Source of the DNA: Aphrophora alni
Lineage: Eukaryota > Arthropoda > Insecta > Hemiptera > Aphrophoridae
NCBI GenBank assembly: GCA_963513935.1
Contig: OY740765.1
Location: 147,399,830 to 147,463,829 of the forward strand
Length of the DNA: 64,000 bases
Reading direction: 5' to 3'
The notes beneath the pieces were generated by a model. The model ran no database searches. It saw only the letters and a program-made list of their open reading frames with translations, and was not told the origin of the DNA. The position numbers were made by a program, and so were the translations under genes. Positions 11,026-24,619 of the stretch are shown here, piece by piece. How positions within the stretch are numbered: position 1 is the stretch's first letter; every line of letters starts with the position of its first letter.

Positions 11026-12990
11026 AAACAAATCTTTAATAACAATTCCATATATCTCCTCTCTCTTTCTGGGGTTTTCGAGTACGGTCTCGTCTAAAAT
11101 TTGCATGTTTTTCACTAAATCTATCTTACAACTAATCCTTACTTTAAACATATACACAAACATAAAATGAATGTGATTCAATTATATAAATTATAGTTAC
11201 TATACAAAATGATTTTAGATTATCCTATATAAAATTCTGGAAATTGATAAAATATTAATTGATTACTTTTAATAGTTCATTTAACTCAAAAAAAAAAAAT
11301 CTGTGAACACTTCTTACAACTTATATAAATATCTGGTGTCAATTTTACTTTTCTTTATTAATATCTCTTTCTCACTAAATTCACAATTTACTTTTCACTG
11401 GTAAATTATTTGCTTATTTCTAGTTACATCATTATTTACTGTGTTTGGGTATGAAAACCTTTTTATATCCATGTCCATTTAAAAAATTCACTCCACATTC
11501 CTTCCCTTCAAGACCCCCCCCCCAAGCCTTCTTCGTATATCCTTGTTCCCCCCCAAGCCCTTATTCAAAATTGACCCCAAGCTAACTTTATTAAACCGTA
11601 CTTGGTTACAGTGTGTTACAAAGCAGCATTGCTGGTTACCACTAGTCACCAAATTCGTTTCTCTTTTCGTTGATATTTAATTTTTTTTCAGATTCTTACT
11701 TTTTTTTATCAACATCTACGAACTAATTATTTCATAATATATTTTCCTATCTAGTTCCTTTTACATTTTAATTTATTTAATCTTGTCTACATTTTGCTTT
11801 AAATTCTCACTGTGACATCATGATTCAAACCATGTGACTTTTCTTTACAATTTAAATTTTTTACTTTAACAAAGATGGCTAACCTTCTACTGTTTATATT
11901 TATGTTTAACTTAATTTCAATGAAGTATTATTTATACAAACAACTTGTTATTTTAAATCTTATTATTTCTGATTAAATTATTCTCCAATTTGATTATATA
12001 TAGTGGTATTCCATTTAATAATTAACTAATGCTTTGGATGAATGTTTATATTGGATATCCCTACTTTTGAAGTTGGTATTAATCTTACTTTGTTTATTTT
12101 ATTTGAAATTACTTATTAGTTATTATTTGTATTATTATTTCAGTGATTATCTAGCCCTTTTAGTGTTATTTTACTGGTCTCCCTCCTTCTTTAAAATTTA
12201 TGTCTTTCCAGTTTTAATAGCCTAACCTAAATTAACAAATCGTACAGCCTACCTTCAAATTGTTATAGTATATTGTAAGTTTATTTAAATTGTTACACAC
12301 GTTTGGTGAACCTTATAAGTATAATACTACTTTCTTGATGTCACCAGGCTATAATGAGGTTTTGTAGATGCATATAGATGAAAGAGTTTCACTTGATTCG
12401 GTCATGTCAGTGTTTTAGCCCTCGCGAGCAGTTAAGCTGTATGCTGAGAGACCAGGTAAAGTTCTCATCTTCTAGTAAAGTACCAAAAACTAGTTTTTTA
12501 TTGATATCTGAACTATCCTTCAACATACAATAAAAATATAGATGTCATCTTGTTAATTAATAAAGGTGTTAAATATTTTCAAGATATTTGACATCAAAAA
12601 TGTTAAATGACCGCCATTTTTAATAGTTAGGTGAAAAATATAATATTTGATGACACACGGCAAACTAGTAATATAAAACTTTCTGCTAAATTTGTATATC
12701 CTAATTCGTTCTAAAATTATATTATGTTTAAAGAAAAAGACACACGGAAAACAAATCATTTTTGGACATAAGAAAATTTTAATTTTATTTTGATATTCAG
12801 AATTACCTTTTAAAGTTCGGTAGACTGTGTGTGAAATATTGTACACACAGTGTTCCAAATTACACTTAATGGATAGAATTGATGGCCGTTGTTTCATACT
12901 CTCGGGTGTTGGAGTAGATAATTCATACGTTTCTAATTTATTTGCATATAAGTTGTATTTATTGTAAATATTTCTTTTTGTCAATGTCTA
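11026..12990. other. AT-rich intronic sequence
   Basis: No recognised gene or element. A C-rich patch is at about 11513-11560. A 143-codon minus-strand ORF (12553-12984) is AT-driven and has no visible domain. Confidence 0.45.
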
Positions 12991-13079
12991 ATCTAAAACA
13001 ATATTGTATAACTTATTAATTTATATTAAAACAAAGGGCAAAGATAAATCTCCAAGGTTAACACTTTACTTGAGGTTAT

Positions 13080-14110
13080 CACAGTGAGCTAGTTCAGATT
13101 CTCTGAGCAGTTGAATTATTACTGATTCTATTACAGTGATTGTAAAATCACCATTAACCTTGTTGGTCATTGCTTGAATATTGATAAACATTGATCTAAT
13201 CTCACACTAATGCAGAAATATGATTCTCGCCATTGGTCAGTTTTATTTCTTTCTGATACGATAGTTAACTCTTAACAGTGATTTTGGTGATGTCAGTTAA
13301 TGTTTAGTAATATAGTATTGTGAATTGAATATTATAATTTCAACGTCTTATCTCTACATACTACTTCTTGCATTATTGTTGTTTTTAGGTTAAGTTAATG
13401 ATTTGAATAGATTTTCTGCCAGAAGTATTGTATTAACTTCTTGTGATGCGTTTCGGATAAATACCATTTTCAAAAGCTGTTACTGCATTCCCTTTAAGAG
13501 CATTTAACAGTGATTTAAAAGTTTGTCAACAACTTATTGTGATTTTATATTCACAGTGAAATAATCAAAATTGGATTCCCTTAAGAAACAGGCCCATGAT
13601 ACATGATTCTCGCATTTTTTATGTTGGTTTTTTCCAATATGATGACTAACAATTCTCTTATAGTGATTTTGTACATTCAGTTTGGTAATATGGTATCAAG
13701 AATTGAATATTGTAATTCTCAATAAATCTCTCTACTAACTCTTACAGTTTTGTTATTGTTTTCAATTATGTTAGGCCTTTTATTCTATTTGACAATAATG
13801 GTGAAAGTGGTTGCGGTAATGCTACTGATAAATCACAGTGATTTTAATGAGTAACATTTAAGAAGTTTACCTGTGTTAAACCCATAAAATTACGCCAAGT
13901 GATTGTGATTTCATAACACTTCACAGTGACATAATAAAAATGGATTCTTGCTATTTGGATAGTTTCAGTTATTTCACAGTTAACACTTCTCTAATGGTGA
14001 GATTTTTATGATTCAGTTGGTATTTGTTTGATATTATAATATCATGACTTCAGTGAATATCATAATTGTGTTTACTTACTCTCACAGTGTTATTTTAGTT
14101 TATGTTTATA
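13080..14110 (-). repeat. Decayed satellite array, unit about 150-230 bp
   Basis: The motif A-C-A-G-T-G-A-T-T-T-T recurs at about 13133, 13280, 13507, 13659, 13835 and 13999. Longer similarities recur at alternate positions, such as GATTCTCGC at about 13221 and 13603 and ATTGAATATT...AATT. The reverse complement matches the array at 36190-37215, including the block AAAATCACTGTTA...TAACTATCGTAT. Scattered CACTGTGA motifs downstream (14790-15230) may be further decayed units. Confidence 0.6.
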
Positions 14111-14925
14111 TCTTTATTTAAATTAATATGCAACACATATAGAAACTTCAATCACTAAATGAAAGTAAACACATTCAATGATTAAGTCATCATTTGAGTT
14201 GTTACATGCAGTGCCAATAAGGTTTGTATATATAACAACTGAGGATAATAACTTTATCATCGAAACATCATTTTGAAAAAATAAAATATTTATCGTGGAA
14301 AATTGTTATTATTATTATTTTTACTTTTACTTTTAATATTAGTAAATAGTCAAAGAGAAAATATCATATAGCAAAAGAATGAATTCCCTCACTCCTGATA
14401 GATCACATTTTATTGTCATTTGCAATTCATGGCAACAAACATTTTTCTACGAAACTTTATTGAATTTTTACCAATGAATTAAGTTGTTGACAATATTTTA
14501 CAACTGTACAGTGGTGAATCACTTAAATCACTCTTTTAAATCTCTTTGATTGGTTGTTAGGAATCATATTAGTTATTTCACGTCATTCTTTCAACTATTA
14601 AATAGTGTTATATGAGGGTTTTTAGTAACAATATCATAGCTTTGAATTTAGAGAGTATACTTTAAATAAAACACGATTTATTATAATAATTAAGGTGGTT
14701 TTACAGTAGTCGTAAAAGTACTAGAGTTACTAGCAAAGGGTTTAAAAAAATCACTATGTAAAAATGTCTTGGAGAATGCAATTTTCATTATTTCACTGTG
14801 AAATTTTAGTATCAAATATCAGTTTTTGGCAGTACTTTATGGGTTTAACAGTGGACAACCTCTTACATTACTGCTAAACACATATTTAATTTTTCCCTTC
14901 TTTAAAAAGGAAAAACTTCTTGACC
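14111..14925. other. Intronic sequence flanking satellite
   Basis: The stretch 14225-14300 contains GATAATAACTTTATCATCGAAACATCA followed by an A-rich tail, of a kind seen at ends of various insect retroelements. It is not assigned. Nothing else recognised. Confidence 0.35.
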
Positions 14926-14929
14926 TTAT

Positions 14930-15142
14930 AACAACAAAAAAGAAGATAAAATAAAGATTCCTAATTCTTTAATATTTTAATAGTGTCAGGGTTGGAAAAT
15001 AATAAGAGTTGATCAAGAGAGACCTGTTGAAAGAGAGGGATCTAACGAAAGACTACATGAATAAAGGTTAGACTATAGATCCAGCTAGGATCCTTTGGGA
15101 TTGTCATGTCCTTACTCACTTTAATGGGTCTCTGAGGGGTAC
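14930..15142 (-). mobile_element. SINE copy
   Basis: The reverse strand shows the family body in order: GAGTGAGTAAGGACATGACA, ATCCTAGCTGGATCTATAG, TAGATCCCTCTCTTTCAACA, and AACTCTTATTATTTTCC, followed by CCTGACACTATTA. The 3' hairpin is eroded. Confidence 0.75.
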
Positions 15143-15614
15143 ATCCTTTTAAAAATCACTGTGATTGTTCAAAGAAAAACAATATTAGCCAAAAGTAACC
15201 TAAAAGGTCTATAGTCACTGTGAAACTATAACCTTATGTCGTAAAAATCAATTTTGAGAAAATAAAATCATTTGTTTAGCAAGTACATTCAATTTTCAAG
15301 TTTAAGATTACAAACAGGACTATACGAGATAGACTATAATACGCCAACAATTTGGTAAACTTTTTTACTCCAATAGATTATTTTTACCCATTAACATGAC
15401 ACGAAAATTTAATTGAAATCATCTATTTCAATATTGAGACGTTTTAAACGTTTAGATCGGACCAAATTTCAGATTATATTCACAAAAGGCTTATCAAGGA
15501 TATTCATTTGTGAAAGAGTGATAAATGATTTGTATGATGAAGCTGCAATGCAAACAAGCTCTTGTTGAAACAGCTGTTTACACAATTGTATTCGGCTTTG
15601 CCCGACTATTTTGT

Positions 15615-18065
15615 CATATAATCTAGTGTAGAGAAAGTTATATGATAGGTCTAAAAATCGATGTTGAGTTTCTGGTGAAAATATCAGTTTTGGATTTTGG
15701 AATTATTTTTAATCTGTGCTGTACTCTGCAGCTTAAACGAGTGAATCAATTTTGACCAAATTTAGAATGTAGACATATCTTGTCAATATCTCGGACAAGT
15801 TTTTCATTTTTTCGATTACTCAAAATTACTATATCTAAATGAAAAATATCGTTTGGATTAATTTTGATATTTTTGCATAGGAAATGATTTACCCTTAAAA
15901 TCTGCCCTAACCAGCTTTTTTTCTATCCAACCCAGTCGATCGCTATTAGGCCGGGTATTCTAGCTTACTGTTGTTTCAGCTACCGCACGATACAATGCTT
16001 AGCATTACTAATAGTTTTTTTTTTTTTTAACTTATTGTTGATTTGTGTATGTTTACTTTTTCACCATTTAAGGAATATATTTAATTTATTCTATTTATAC
16101 ATTTAATGGTATAATGATATTGTTTTCTTTATAAAATCTGATGATGAATGCTATACAATTGAAATTATGATACTATGTTTTTCTAGTAACATTTTTTCAC
16201 AGAGGTTTACTATAGTGAGTACAGGTTTAGAAATCTTGAGATAACCCAGCTAGATCTACATCTTGGGTTAGATTCTTCTCTTTTATCTTTCCAACCAAGT
16301 CTTTCTCGACCAACTCTTGTTCTTTTCTGACCTTGATTCTATTTGAGTATTCGATGGCCAAGGGTCCTTATTTTCTGTTCTTTTTTTTTTTTTTTTTTTT
16401 TTATAAGCCGATGACCTAAAAGGTTTTCTTTTTTACTTTTAAATAAGAAAGAGAAAAAAAAATTGTCATAATAATTTATGTGATTGTTTTGTTATTTTAG
16501 TTAGATTTATATACAGGAAGCTTTAAACTTTAGAACATTACAACCCCTTATAATATGAGCGAACACAATGAAAATCCTTAATTTAAATTTTACACTTTAA
16601 ATATTTTATAACTGGCTTAACCAATATGGTCAATGGCTGATATCTTGGGAGCGAAAAATATATTTAAAAACGTATTGCAGCATTGGTTTTACAATCGAAA
16701 GGCAGTGTAAAACAATGTGTCATATTGACCTTCTTTGTACTAAAAATTATTAAGGTAGATTCAAAATGCCCACCAAAAAATTTGAAACCTCAAAGTAAAT
16801 GCTTCTGTGTTCTTTCAAACATATACCAAATTTGAAGATTTTTTCCTTTTAAATATTGGGTACACTCCAGATTTTATTAAAACTCTCTAAACCCACTTAC
16901 ATATGATTAAATATTCTATTTTTTTTTTTACCATGGAACCCGGGTTCATTTCTTCATTTTCCAAAATTCATGTAGCCAGCTATCTTCGTTCATTTCGCAA
17001 ACTATAAAGCCTGTAGTTTAGCAAAATTTGATCAAAGTTAGATTTAATCTAACTTGGAAAACTGGTATATGGCTGTGAGAGTAAAATTTTACGCAGAATA
17101 TAAAGACCAGTTTGTGCTAGTGTTATTTGGCAAACTCTAAATTATCTTGAATTATCGAGATTGTTTGAAGATCCTATAAAGCTAAACTTGTATTGTTATT
17201 ATTAATTTTTATTAGTTTATGTAATTTCGGTCCATATAAACTTGAAGCTCCTGAGATGAGTAGGATAAGTACAAAAGGATGTCCAGATACACAGGTTCTA
17301 AAGAAGTAATTAACTAGACATCCATGTAAATAAAACATTGCAATTTTCTTACCCACTCATTCCCAATACTATTTGTCACCAAAAATGTCAGTTCGGTAGT
17401 TGTCAGTCAAAAAGTGAAAATAAACCATGGACACTGTCTTTAAAAAATGTGTTTATATTTTTTAATAACGGTTAAACTCGTTTTGCTTGTGTCAATAACC
17501 GTATTCTCAGTGTAAATTTTATTTGATTTTAATCGAGCTTTTAAATTACTGGAGTAAAGATTCTTCTTTCTTTTTTTCAGTTATACCTGAACATGCACCT
17601 TTGATTCATTAATCTTTACATTTCAATAGTTTGAACCAAATTGGTAGAGCTGATTTTAAGAAATTAAGTGTCTCATGGTTGATTTGAATTTTAATTATTA
17701 GTTTTTACCAATGTGTTCTGTTTTAGTACTTAACGGCTTCACTTAATCAAATTATTATCAAAATTGTTAAAGCTGATTTTAAGAAAATTGTATATTTTTT
17801 TTTTTTTTTTTTTCTTCATAAGACAGCTACCTCAATTTTGAATTCTAAAAAATCCTGAGATATGGCCAAAATATACCCACATTCCAAATTTGATTAAAAT
17901 AGTTCATGTGATTGAGCTGTAATTTATGCACTGATGAGAGATGATAGACAGACCTCATTCCAAAAACAATTTTTTTTTTTTTACATCAAAACAAATATAT
18001 CCGCAAAAACTTGACATTGACTTTTTTACCTATCACATAATTTTATGTATACTATATATACATGC
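15615..18065. mobile_element. LIR-family element (copy C), interrupted by a SINE
   Basis: The left terminus TAGTGTAGAGAAAGTTATATG (about 15624) leads into a plus arm to about 15930. The right arm (about 17590-18065) is its reverse complement, ending TTTTACCTATCACATAATTT and TGTATACTAT. A SINE (16205-16450) was inserted in the middle. This copy shows both outer termini, so it is the best single argument that the family has long terminal inverted repeats. Confidence 0.6.
16205..16450 (+). mobile_element. SINE copy
   Basis: Body motifs occur in order: TATAGTGAGTACAGG, CCCAGCTAGATCTACATC, TTGGGTTAGATTC, CCAACTCTTGTTCTTTTCTG, GAGTATTCGATGG, a T24-like run, then the shared 3' hairpin region ATAAGCCGATGACC...TTTTAAATAAG. 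Confidence 0.85.
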
Positions 18066-18127
18066 GGAAGTAGAAACCAGTTTGGAGGGATGGAGTAAAG
18101 GTACCATCCGAGTTAATTACTTCGTAT

Positions 18128-18396
18128 ACCCATAGGGGCTCACTTTAGGTAGTTTACTGGCTTGGAAATTCCGAGGGACCTAGCTGAATTTACATCTTTT
18201 TTTTTACATAGCCTTGAGTTAAATCCCTCTCATCTTTCCATATCAGGTCTCTTGACCAACTCTTGTTCTATTCCGACCCTGACGCTATTAGAATATTCAA
18301 GGGCTAAGGGGTCTTTTCCTATTTTTCCTTAAGGTGATGATGGCTGACATGATTTTTACCTAGTGCGAAACAACAAGGTGAAAAAAGTTCACTTTA
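18128..18396 (+). mobile_element. SINE copy
   Basis: Nearly full-length. It shows GGGGCTCACTTTA, GGACCTAGCTGAATTTACAT, TTGAGTTAAATCCCTCTCA, CCAACTCTTGTTCTATTCC, GACCCTGACGCTATTAG, then TAAGGTGATGATGGC and AACAACAAGG at the 3' end. Confidence 0.85.
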
Positions 18397-19789
18397 AGAG
18401 ATGATAAAGGTAGGCGGGAAACTATGATGGAGGCTGGAAATCAGGAAATCAAGGATAAATTTGTGCTGTAATGCTAAGGGATAATTTTGAATTTTGATCC
18501 TACGTTACTTAGTATATCAGGAAGTTAGTGCAATCATTTTATACGGTTTGTTTGCCCTACTGGACTTATTACACTCACAGTCTCAACTATAAATTTGCAA
18601 GTATTTCCAAATCATATTGCATTAAGATCAAGTGAAAGTAGGGTTATGATTTTGCTACAAAGTTTTTTGCTCAACTTAAAATTAAAAGAAAAAATTGCAA
18701 ACCGAACTGGTTCTGGTTATGCTAATGGATGTAGAAGACAACATTCACTCGTGAGGAACTGGTTTTTACTCAAACAAAATTCTAAAAATGGTAATTCATT
18801 AGACATACGATATTTTAAGAGTTGAACTAAATACTTTTGTACATGTGAGGGTATTATGGTCATTTTGCAACTATTTTACAACCTCATTTATACATAATGA
18901 TGGTGGATCAAAAATCTGGTGCTGAGATATTTGTTTTAAGATCCTCTGAATAAAAAACGTGGTTTTGGGATAATAACCGTCTGTTTGTGTAGTGCTCTAT
19001 AAGTCTTAATGAGTAGATATTTTTGTAACACATTTTGTAAGTTGTATAAGACATTTAAAATTAATATTAATTTTTTTTGTTCAATAAATGTTGCGGTTTG
19101 TCTGTCGTATGGGAAGTATTCTTTCTACAGCAAACATGTGGATTGATTTTATATGTGGGTATATATTGGGGATTTTCAGGTCTTTTATTCAAATTTTTTA
19201 ATAACCCAAAATTTGGGGGTAGCTGCCTGCCATAAGGAAAAAACAAAATTACAATTTTTTTTTTTCAAAATCAATTATAATTATTTTTATCAAATTTTGC
19301 TTTAGGATCTCGTAACTAAACGAATACTAAATGTTTTTGAAAGGTTGCCGTTTAAAATTACATTTTTGCTAATAACTTCTCTATTTGTCGTTGTAAAGTG
19401 AGGTTGATACTATACAAAATTGAAATCTGTAACTTTAGTGTTATACATAGACACATAGGCACATTATATTCCTGTATACCAAATTTCATGATTCTATGTT
19501 AATTTTTGTAACCAGTATAGTGCTTACATACAGAGAACAGACAGATGGCTTGTCGAAACTCATTTTTTTGGTTTCAGCAAGCGATGTAAAAAATAATTTC
19601 ACAAATTTTCAGATGAATAATAATTATAATAATTTCATAATAGTTGATAAATGAGGACCATTTTACACCTACTGATTTACCTTAAGCAATACATAGGGGA
19701 AAATACAGACATAAAGAATATTACATATTTGAATTTGGCGTAATAAGTAGCTTCTAAGGTAACACTATTTCAATTTTTGATTTTTTTTT

Positions 19790-20015
19790 TTAAGATTGGA
19801 AACCTCTCGGTTATCATCGGCTTATTAAAAAATAGGAAGAACAGAACAAAATTAAAAAACCCCTAACCAGTCTATATTCTAATAGCGTCAGGGTCAGAAA
19901 AGAACAAGATTTGGTAAAAATGAAAGAAAGGGATCTAAACTAAGACTACTGGAAAGAAGGTGTAAATCCTGGATTGCCTCGCCTGAACTCACTATATGTG
20001 AGCCCTTGAGGGTTT
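19790..20015 (-). mobile_element. SINE copy
   Basis: On the minus strand it reads from CTCACATATAGTGAGTTCAG through the TAGATCCC box and CTGACCCTGACGCTATTAG to the 3' tail AAGCCGATGATAACCGAG. It is flanked on its 3' side by a T-run. Confidence 0.82.
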
Positions 20016-21119
20016 AATTGAATTTTTCTAATTTGTAAGGAGAGCATAACGGGGTGGAGGGTGGTAAATATGGTTAAATATAAGGGAAAATAAAATAGTG
20101 GTTTTCTTTTTCATTTATAAGTACCATTTTGGGGGCATTTTATAGGAGGTAGCGACGATCATTATTTGTTTTGTAAACTGAGAAAGTTAGTGCAATGTTT
20201 TTGCACTGTTTATTTTAATTTGAAATTTTTATATAATTGGTCTTCATAATAAATTCAAGAATTTGAAATTTGCATTGTGTTTTATGTGATCTCCCTCCTA
20301 AAATTAAGAGGTGAGATATTATATTGCAATTTGAACTTTGTATTAGGGGCAACGATCTTTCTTGATAAGATTGCATTCAACATTATAAGATACTGCATGG
20401 TACCTTTGCCCTGACCTTCCTCTCACTTGTTTTTTTACCCCCTTCCCCATCTCGTAGGAGAAATTTAAATTTAACATTAACCTTTTTTCAATAAATGTTA
20501 CAAAAACGTTCTGTTTTTGTGTCTTATACACAGTGTTCTACAGCAAACACATGGATCGAATTTAAATATGGGAATATTTTGGGCTTTTTTCAGGTCTTTT
20601 ACAAAAAAATTTATTAACTCAAATTTGGGGGTAGCTACACTAAATAAGGAAAAAACACTAAATTATTATTTTCTCAAAATCAACATTATTTTTATCATAT
20701 TTTGGTCCAAGATCTTGTATCTATTTAAATATTATATGTTTTTGAGCGGTCGACGTTTGAAATTACATTTTATACAATAACTTCGCTATGTGTCATCTTA
20801 AAAAGTAGGGCTGATACCATACAAAATTGAAATCTTCAAATTTATACTAATTTAGTGTGTTATAAGTTGATTAACATGCACGATATGAAGAAAATACTGT
20901 TTAAAATTCCCACTATTTTGACATTTAAAATTTAATTTTTCTGAATTTCAATAGTGTTTCTATGACCCTAGAGTACACCAAGTTTCGTATTTTAATTTTT
21001 ATGGCTACTTTTGTGTTTACGTATAGATAGATGGACGGCATAAAATTCATTTTTTTGATTTTCTGAGGTCATGAAATTATGAAGATTAGTAAAAAAATGA
21101 AGGTCGAATTTTTTGCTAT

Positions 21120-22130
21120 ATGTTACTAAGCTTACCATTTACTGGGTAAATTAAATGGTAACCAAGTACATGAAGGATAGGATTGATGGACAATTCGTAG
21201 TCTTGGATGTTGTATAATTATGAAGAAAATGGTAATAAGAAAATCAGCATTCAATATTGCAACACAATTTTATGCGATCTCAACGTACAAAATATTGTAC
21301 TTATGCCACTGGTATTAGTCTCTCTATACGTGGCATTTTGTTCAGATTTACATTAACATTAGTATTAGTTATAGTTACTTCTTGGTCTATGAATATTGTT
21401 GTCAAGTCGCAAGTCAGGCCTTCATTGGGTTTACCAGAACGATCAGGTCTGTTCAAGAAAAGGATCGCTACTCGTAAACATTTTTCTATTGACGTGTATT
21501 AAAGACAATATTTTACCAGGAACAGAAAACATGTGTAACGAGTCGAGATTTGTTATATTCCTACTTATGTGGTGCCATAGGAACAAGGATGAAGATCTGT
21601 TTGACACCATTTGGAAAGACATAAATTTATATTAGACTTCAAAACAATAAAGTGTATTCATATATTGTATTATGTATAAAGTTGGTTAGGTTAGGAAATC
21701 TTTAGGATGTCACTGTTTGAGTGGCGGTCGTCTTCTTGAATAGACCCGAATGATCTATTGATTCATTAAAACATGCAAGAAACTATGGTATACTGTTCGA
21801 AACTGTCCTTATTTTCATACGCTATTTCTTCTGTCAAATTTTATAAATACTAATTTGAAAGTAGATCTTAAGGCAGGATAGTTCTTTGGTCTCCATGTAA
21901 AGTAAAACAAGTGAAAATATATTAGAATTTAATTTGAGAACATTTCACTTGTATAGGGTTAGTCAACAATTCCAAGTAAAATGGACTTGGTGCCAGAACT
22001 GAATTGTCACGTTGCCAAGTGGGGCATAGACAGGCATCTTTTATCTGTTGTCAGTTGACAGATAGCCTTATTATGGCAACACTGCACAACATGTCTTTCT
22101 ACATAGCCTTAACTGTGTACAATATTTGTG
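21120..22130. other. Unassigned intronic sequence, moderately GC-richer
   Basis: Holds two overlapping short plus ORFs (21257-21502, 21396-21635) without a recognisable domain. The phrase CTTGGTCTATGAAT at about 21380 recurs at about 50178, so part of it is probably another, undefined repeat. Confidence 0.3.
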
Positions 22131-22944
22131 TTAAAAAAAAAGAAGCAATCTGACTATTAAAATTTGAACAAAGTTGGTAGAACCGATTTTTAGAAAATTC
22201 GCCTTTAATCGTGGTTGAAATTCTTACCATGGCCCATTTTATGTTTTTTTTACTGGTAACTTATGAGCCGGCATCTTGTGAGAGATGGCGACCAATACTC
22301 TTTTTTTGGCTCTGTGAAGGCTACACTAGTAAAAAATTCGATCAAAGTCGTAGCAAATTTTGAAAAAATCTTATTTTTTCTCTTTTGGAGATATCCCTAA
22401 CTTTTGGGTTAAAAAATCCCCAAATTATAAAAAGTAAAAAATCACAAGATTTGACCAAAATATGCCACATACAAATTTGATTAAAACATTTTTCTAGGAC
22501 TGTGATCACTGTACAGACAGATAGCCTATCATTCCCAAAACAACTTATTATTTTTTTAAACTCAAAGCGACTTACCACTGACATTTCTGAAAAAAATTGA
22601 TATCGGTTTTTTTGAACCATACTCTGTATATATGATTAATAAGGTTCACACTTTACATTTATTATTGAGAGCTTCTTTGAGCTTGCCAAATTTGGTTGTA
22701 ATGAATAAAATGTTGAATTTATCTTATAAGTTTAGCACAGTTTTGGTTTTTCTTCTGTTATTTGTTCCCATTTTTAACCAATAACTCCTAACATTTTTTG
22801 GTAAAGTTGAATCTAAGTTTAAGTTAGGTTCCTAGAGACTAGATTTCAATAAATTTCGTTTTTTTTTTTTTTTTTTTTTATATTCCTCAACAATCACAAG
22901 ATGTTCCACTTAACATCTCTATACAATGTATATGTGAGAAAGTA

Positions 22945-23440
22945 AAAATGCTTTGACAATAAAAACATCTGATTTGTGTTGTCTATGTATTCGCGCACAT
23001 GCTGGTGTGTAAATCGATCTTCCTTCCAACAAAACCTGTTGCTACCTCTCCCCTTTACTTTATTTACACTAAGATTTCGCCTGTTGTCACAACTTGTCTG
23101 GTAATGCAGATTTGTTTATTTTGAATTGAGTCTAAGTGGCATTTCATATCCAAGGTAGTTATTAACTATGCAGTATAATGTAGTCATATGGAAAAATTAA
23201 ATTATTGGCAAGCTAATTTTCTATACATATCTAATTAGTTTGTTAAAAAATACTGTACTGTAAACATAGACCTAACTCCTTGGATGTTTTAATACATTCA
23301 ATAAATCGTTTTACTAAAAACAATGTGGTGTGACAATAAATAATACTACAGTTACTGTAAACTTGTACTAAACACTGGTGCAAGTAGAAATAATAAAAGT
23401 ATGTTTGGTAGTAGAGTCTTGCTTCACTTGAGGGCAAAAG
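22945..23440. other. Intronic sequence
   Basis: Nothing recognised. Confidence 0.4.
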
Positions 23441-23449
23441 TGGAGGTAG

Positions 23450-24560
23450 AAGTTGTACTCTATCTCGCCCTTTTTTCTTCTTCATCCCTTTTTCTCTTCC
23501 TCACCCCTTTTTTTCGCCCCTTTTCTCTTCCTCGAACCACGGCCGCCATTTTGTTTTTGGTATTATTGCTCTGATGTCACTGCCTAAACTTTTTATTGAA
23601 CTACCGACTGAGCTATCATGCATAGTTATAATAGTAGTATTCTTAGCGTCTATATAAGTTGTAGGTGTGTAGTTATCTACAGATATTTCTCTCCATTTTA
23701 TTCTGCCTCGCCAATATATTCTCTGCCTCGTCAACATATTCTTCTTCACCTAAAAAAAACAGAAGTCATAACTTATTCTCTTCCTTGCCTCAAATTCTTT
23801 TCCTCGCTTTCTATAGATATATTATAGTTATACTTTTGGCAACTAGATTGCTCCACAGATATTTTTTATGTAAATATAATTTGTAATTTATTTATATAAT
23901 CTATGATAAGTTTATAAGATTTATATTTACAACTTTTGCTTCTAGAGCGTGTCGGTAATAGCACACAACACTGCCGTAAAACTAAATAATTTACAAAGTG
24001 ATCACAAAATAACCTAACCATTATAGTACTTACTCAGCCCAAACACATAACACTAATATATCGTAAAAAACAAATAATTTACAAATTGAGCATAAAACTA
24101 CACAAACGTTAATTAAACGCGTCTTTATTCCCAGGACAAACAGTGGAATGATGCTTGGTTACAGCACTGAAAACATGTCTGGACCTGTTTTACGCTTGAC
24201 ACAAGCCAATAACAGTGGTCCCACTTATTATCTTCCTCGCCAATATATTCTTCCTCTCCAATGTTCCTCGCCACTTGTTCTCTTCCTCACCACTTATTCT
24301 CTTCCTCGCCACTTATTCTCTTACTCTTCATTATATTCTTCCTTGCTACATATTCTCTTGCTCACAAATATTTCTTCCTTATATGATTTATAGTTACACT
24401 TTTGGCTACCAGAGTGTGTCGGTAATAGTTCAAACGTATGCTCCTAGATCGAACTAGTGTTGGTTGTTTGAATAGTTCCAACGTTCGCTCCTAGATCGGG
24501 CTAGTATCGGTAATAGTTCCAACGTGTGTGCTAGTGGCGCGCAGGCTTGGACTTGCGATG
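23450..24560. repeat. Imperfect CTTCCTCGCC minisatellite and duplicated modules
   Basis: The phrase TTCTCTTCCTCGCCACTTAT and close variants recur many times, densely at 24230-24370 and more loosely at 23690-23810. Around it, larger modules are duplicated. CACTTTTGGC(A/T)AC lies at about 23835 and 24400, GTGTCGGTAATAG at about 23949 and 24416, and AATAATTTACAAA at about 23985 and 24073. GTTC(C)AACGT-type units repeat at about 24430-24530. The overlapping short ORFs here are a product of the repeats. Confidence 0.65.
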
Positions 24561-24599
24561 TAACTGTCCGCCATCTTGTTTTTGTAAAATGCACATATC

Positions 24600-24616
24600 A
24601 GAGAGAGAGAGAGAGA
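24600..24616. repeat. (GA)n microsatellite
   Basis: Eight GA dinucleotides. Confidence 0.9.
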
Positions 24617-24619
24617 TCT

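Larger units (their letters stand above)
18880..22940. mobile_element. Cluster of LIR-family arms (copy D complex)
   Basis: Two plus arms (about 18950-19560 and 20480-21110) are direct copies of one another, sharing TTCAATAAATGTT, ACAGCAAACA, AATTTGGGGGTAGCT and a tail with the ACCAAATTTCATGATTC-like motif and GACAGA steps. Two minus arms follow (about 22140-22620 and 22690-22940). The last ends AACATCTCTATACAATGTATATGTG, a form of the family terminus. A SINE lies between the plus arms. This may be one element plus nested or duplicated copies. Confidence 0.45.

Noticed and set aside
12553..12984. 143-codon minus-strand ORF, the longest in the window
   Set aside because: Composition is AT-driven (rich in I, K, N, F, Y), there is no recognisable domain or conserved motif, and no splice or promoter context. 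Chance ORF in stop-poor sequence is more likely.
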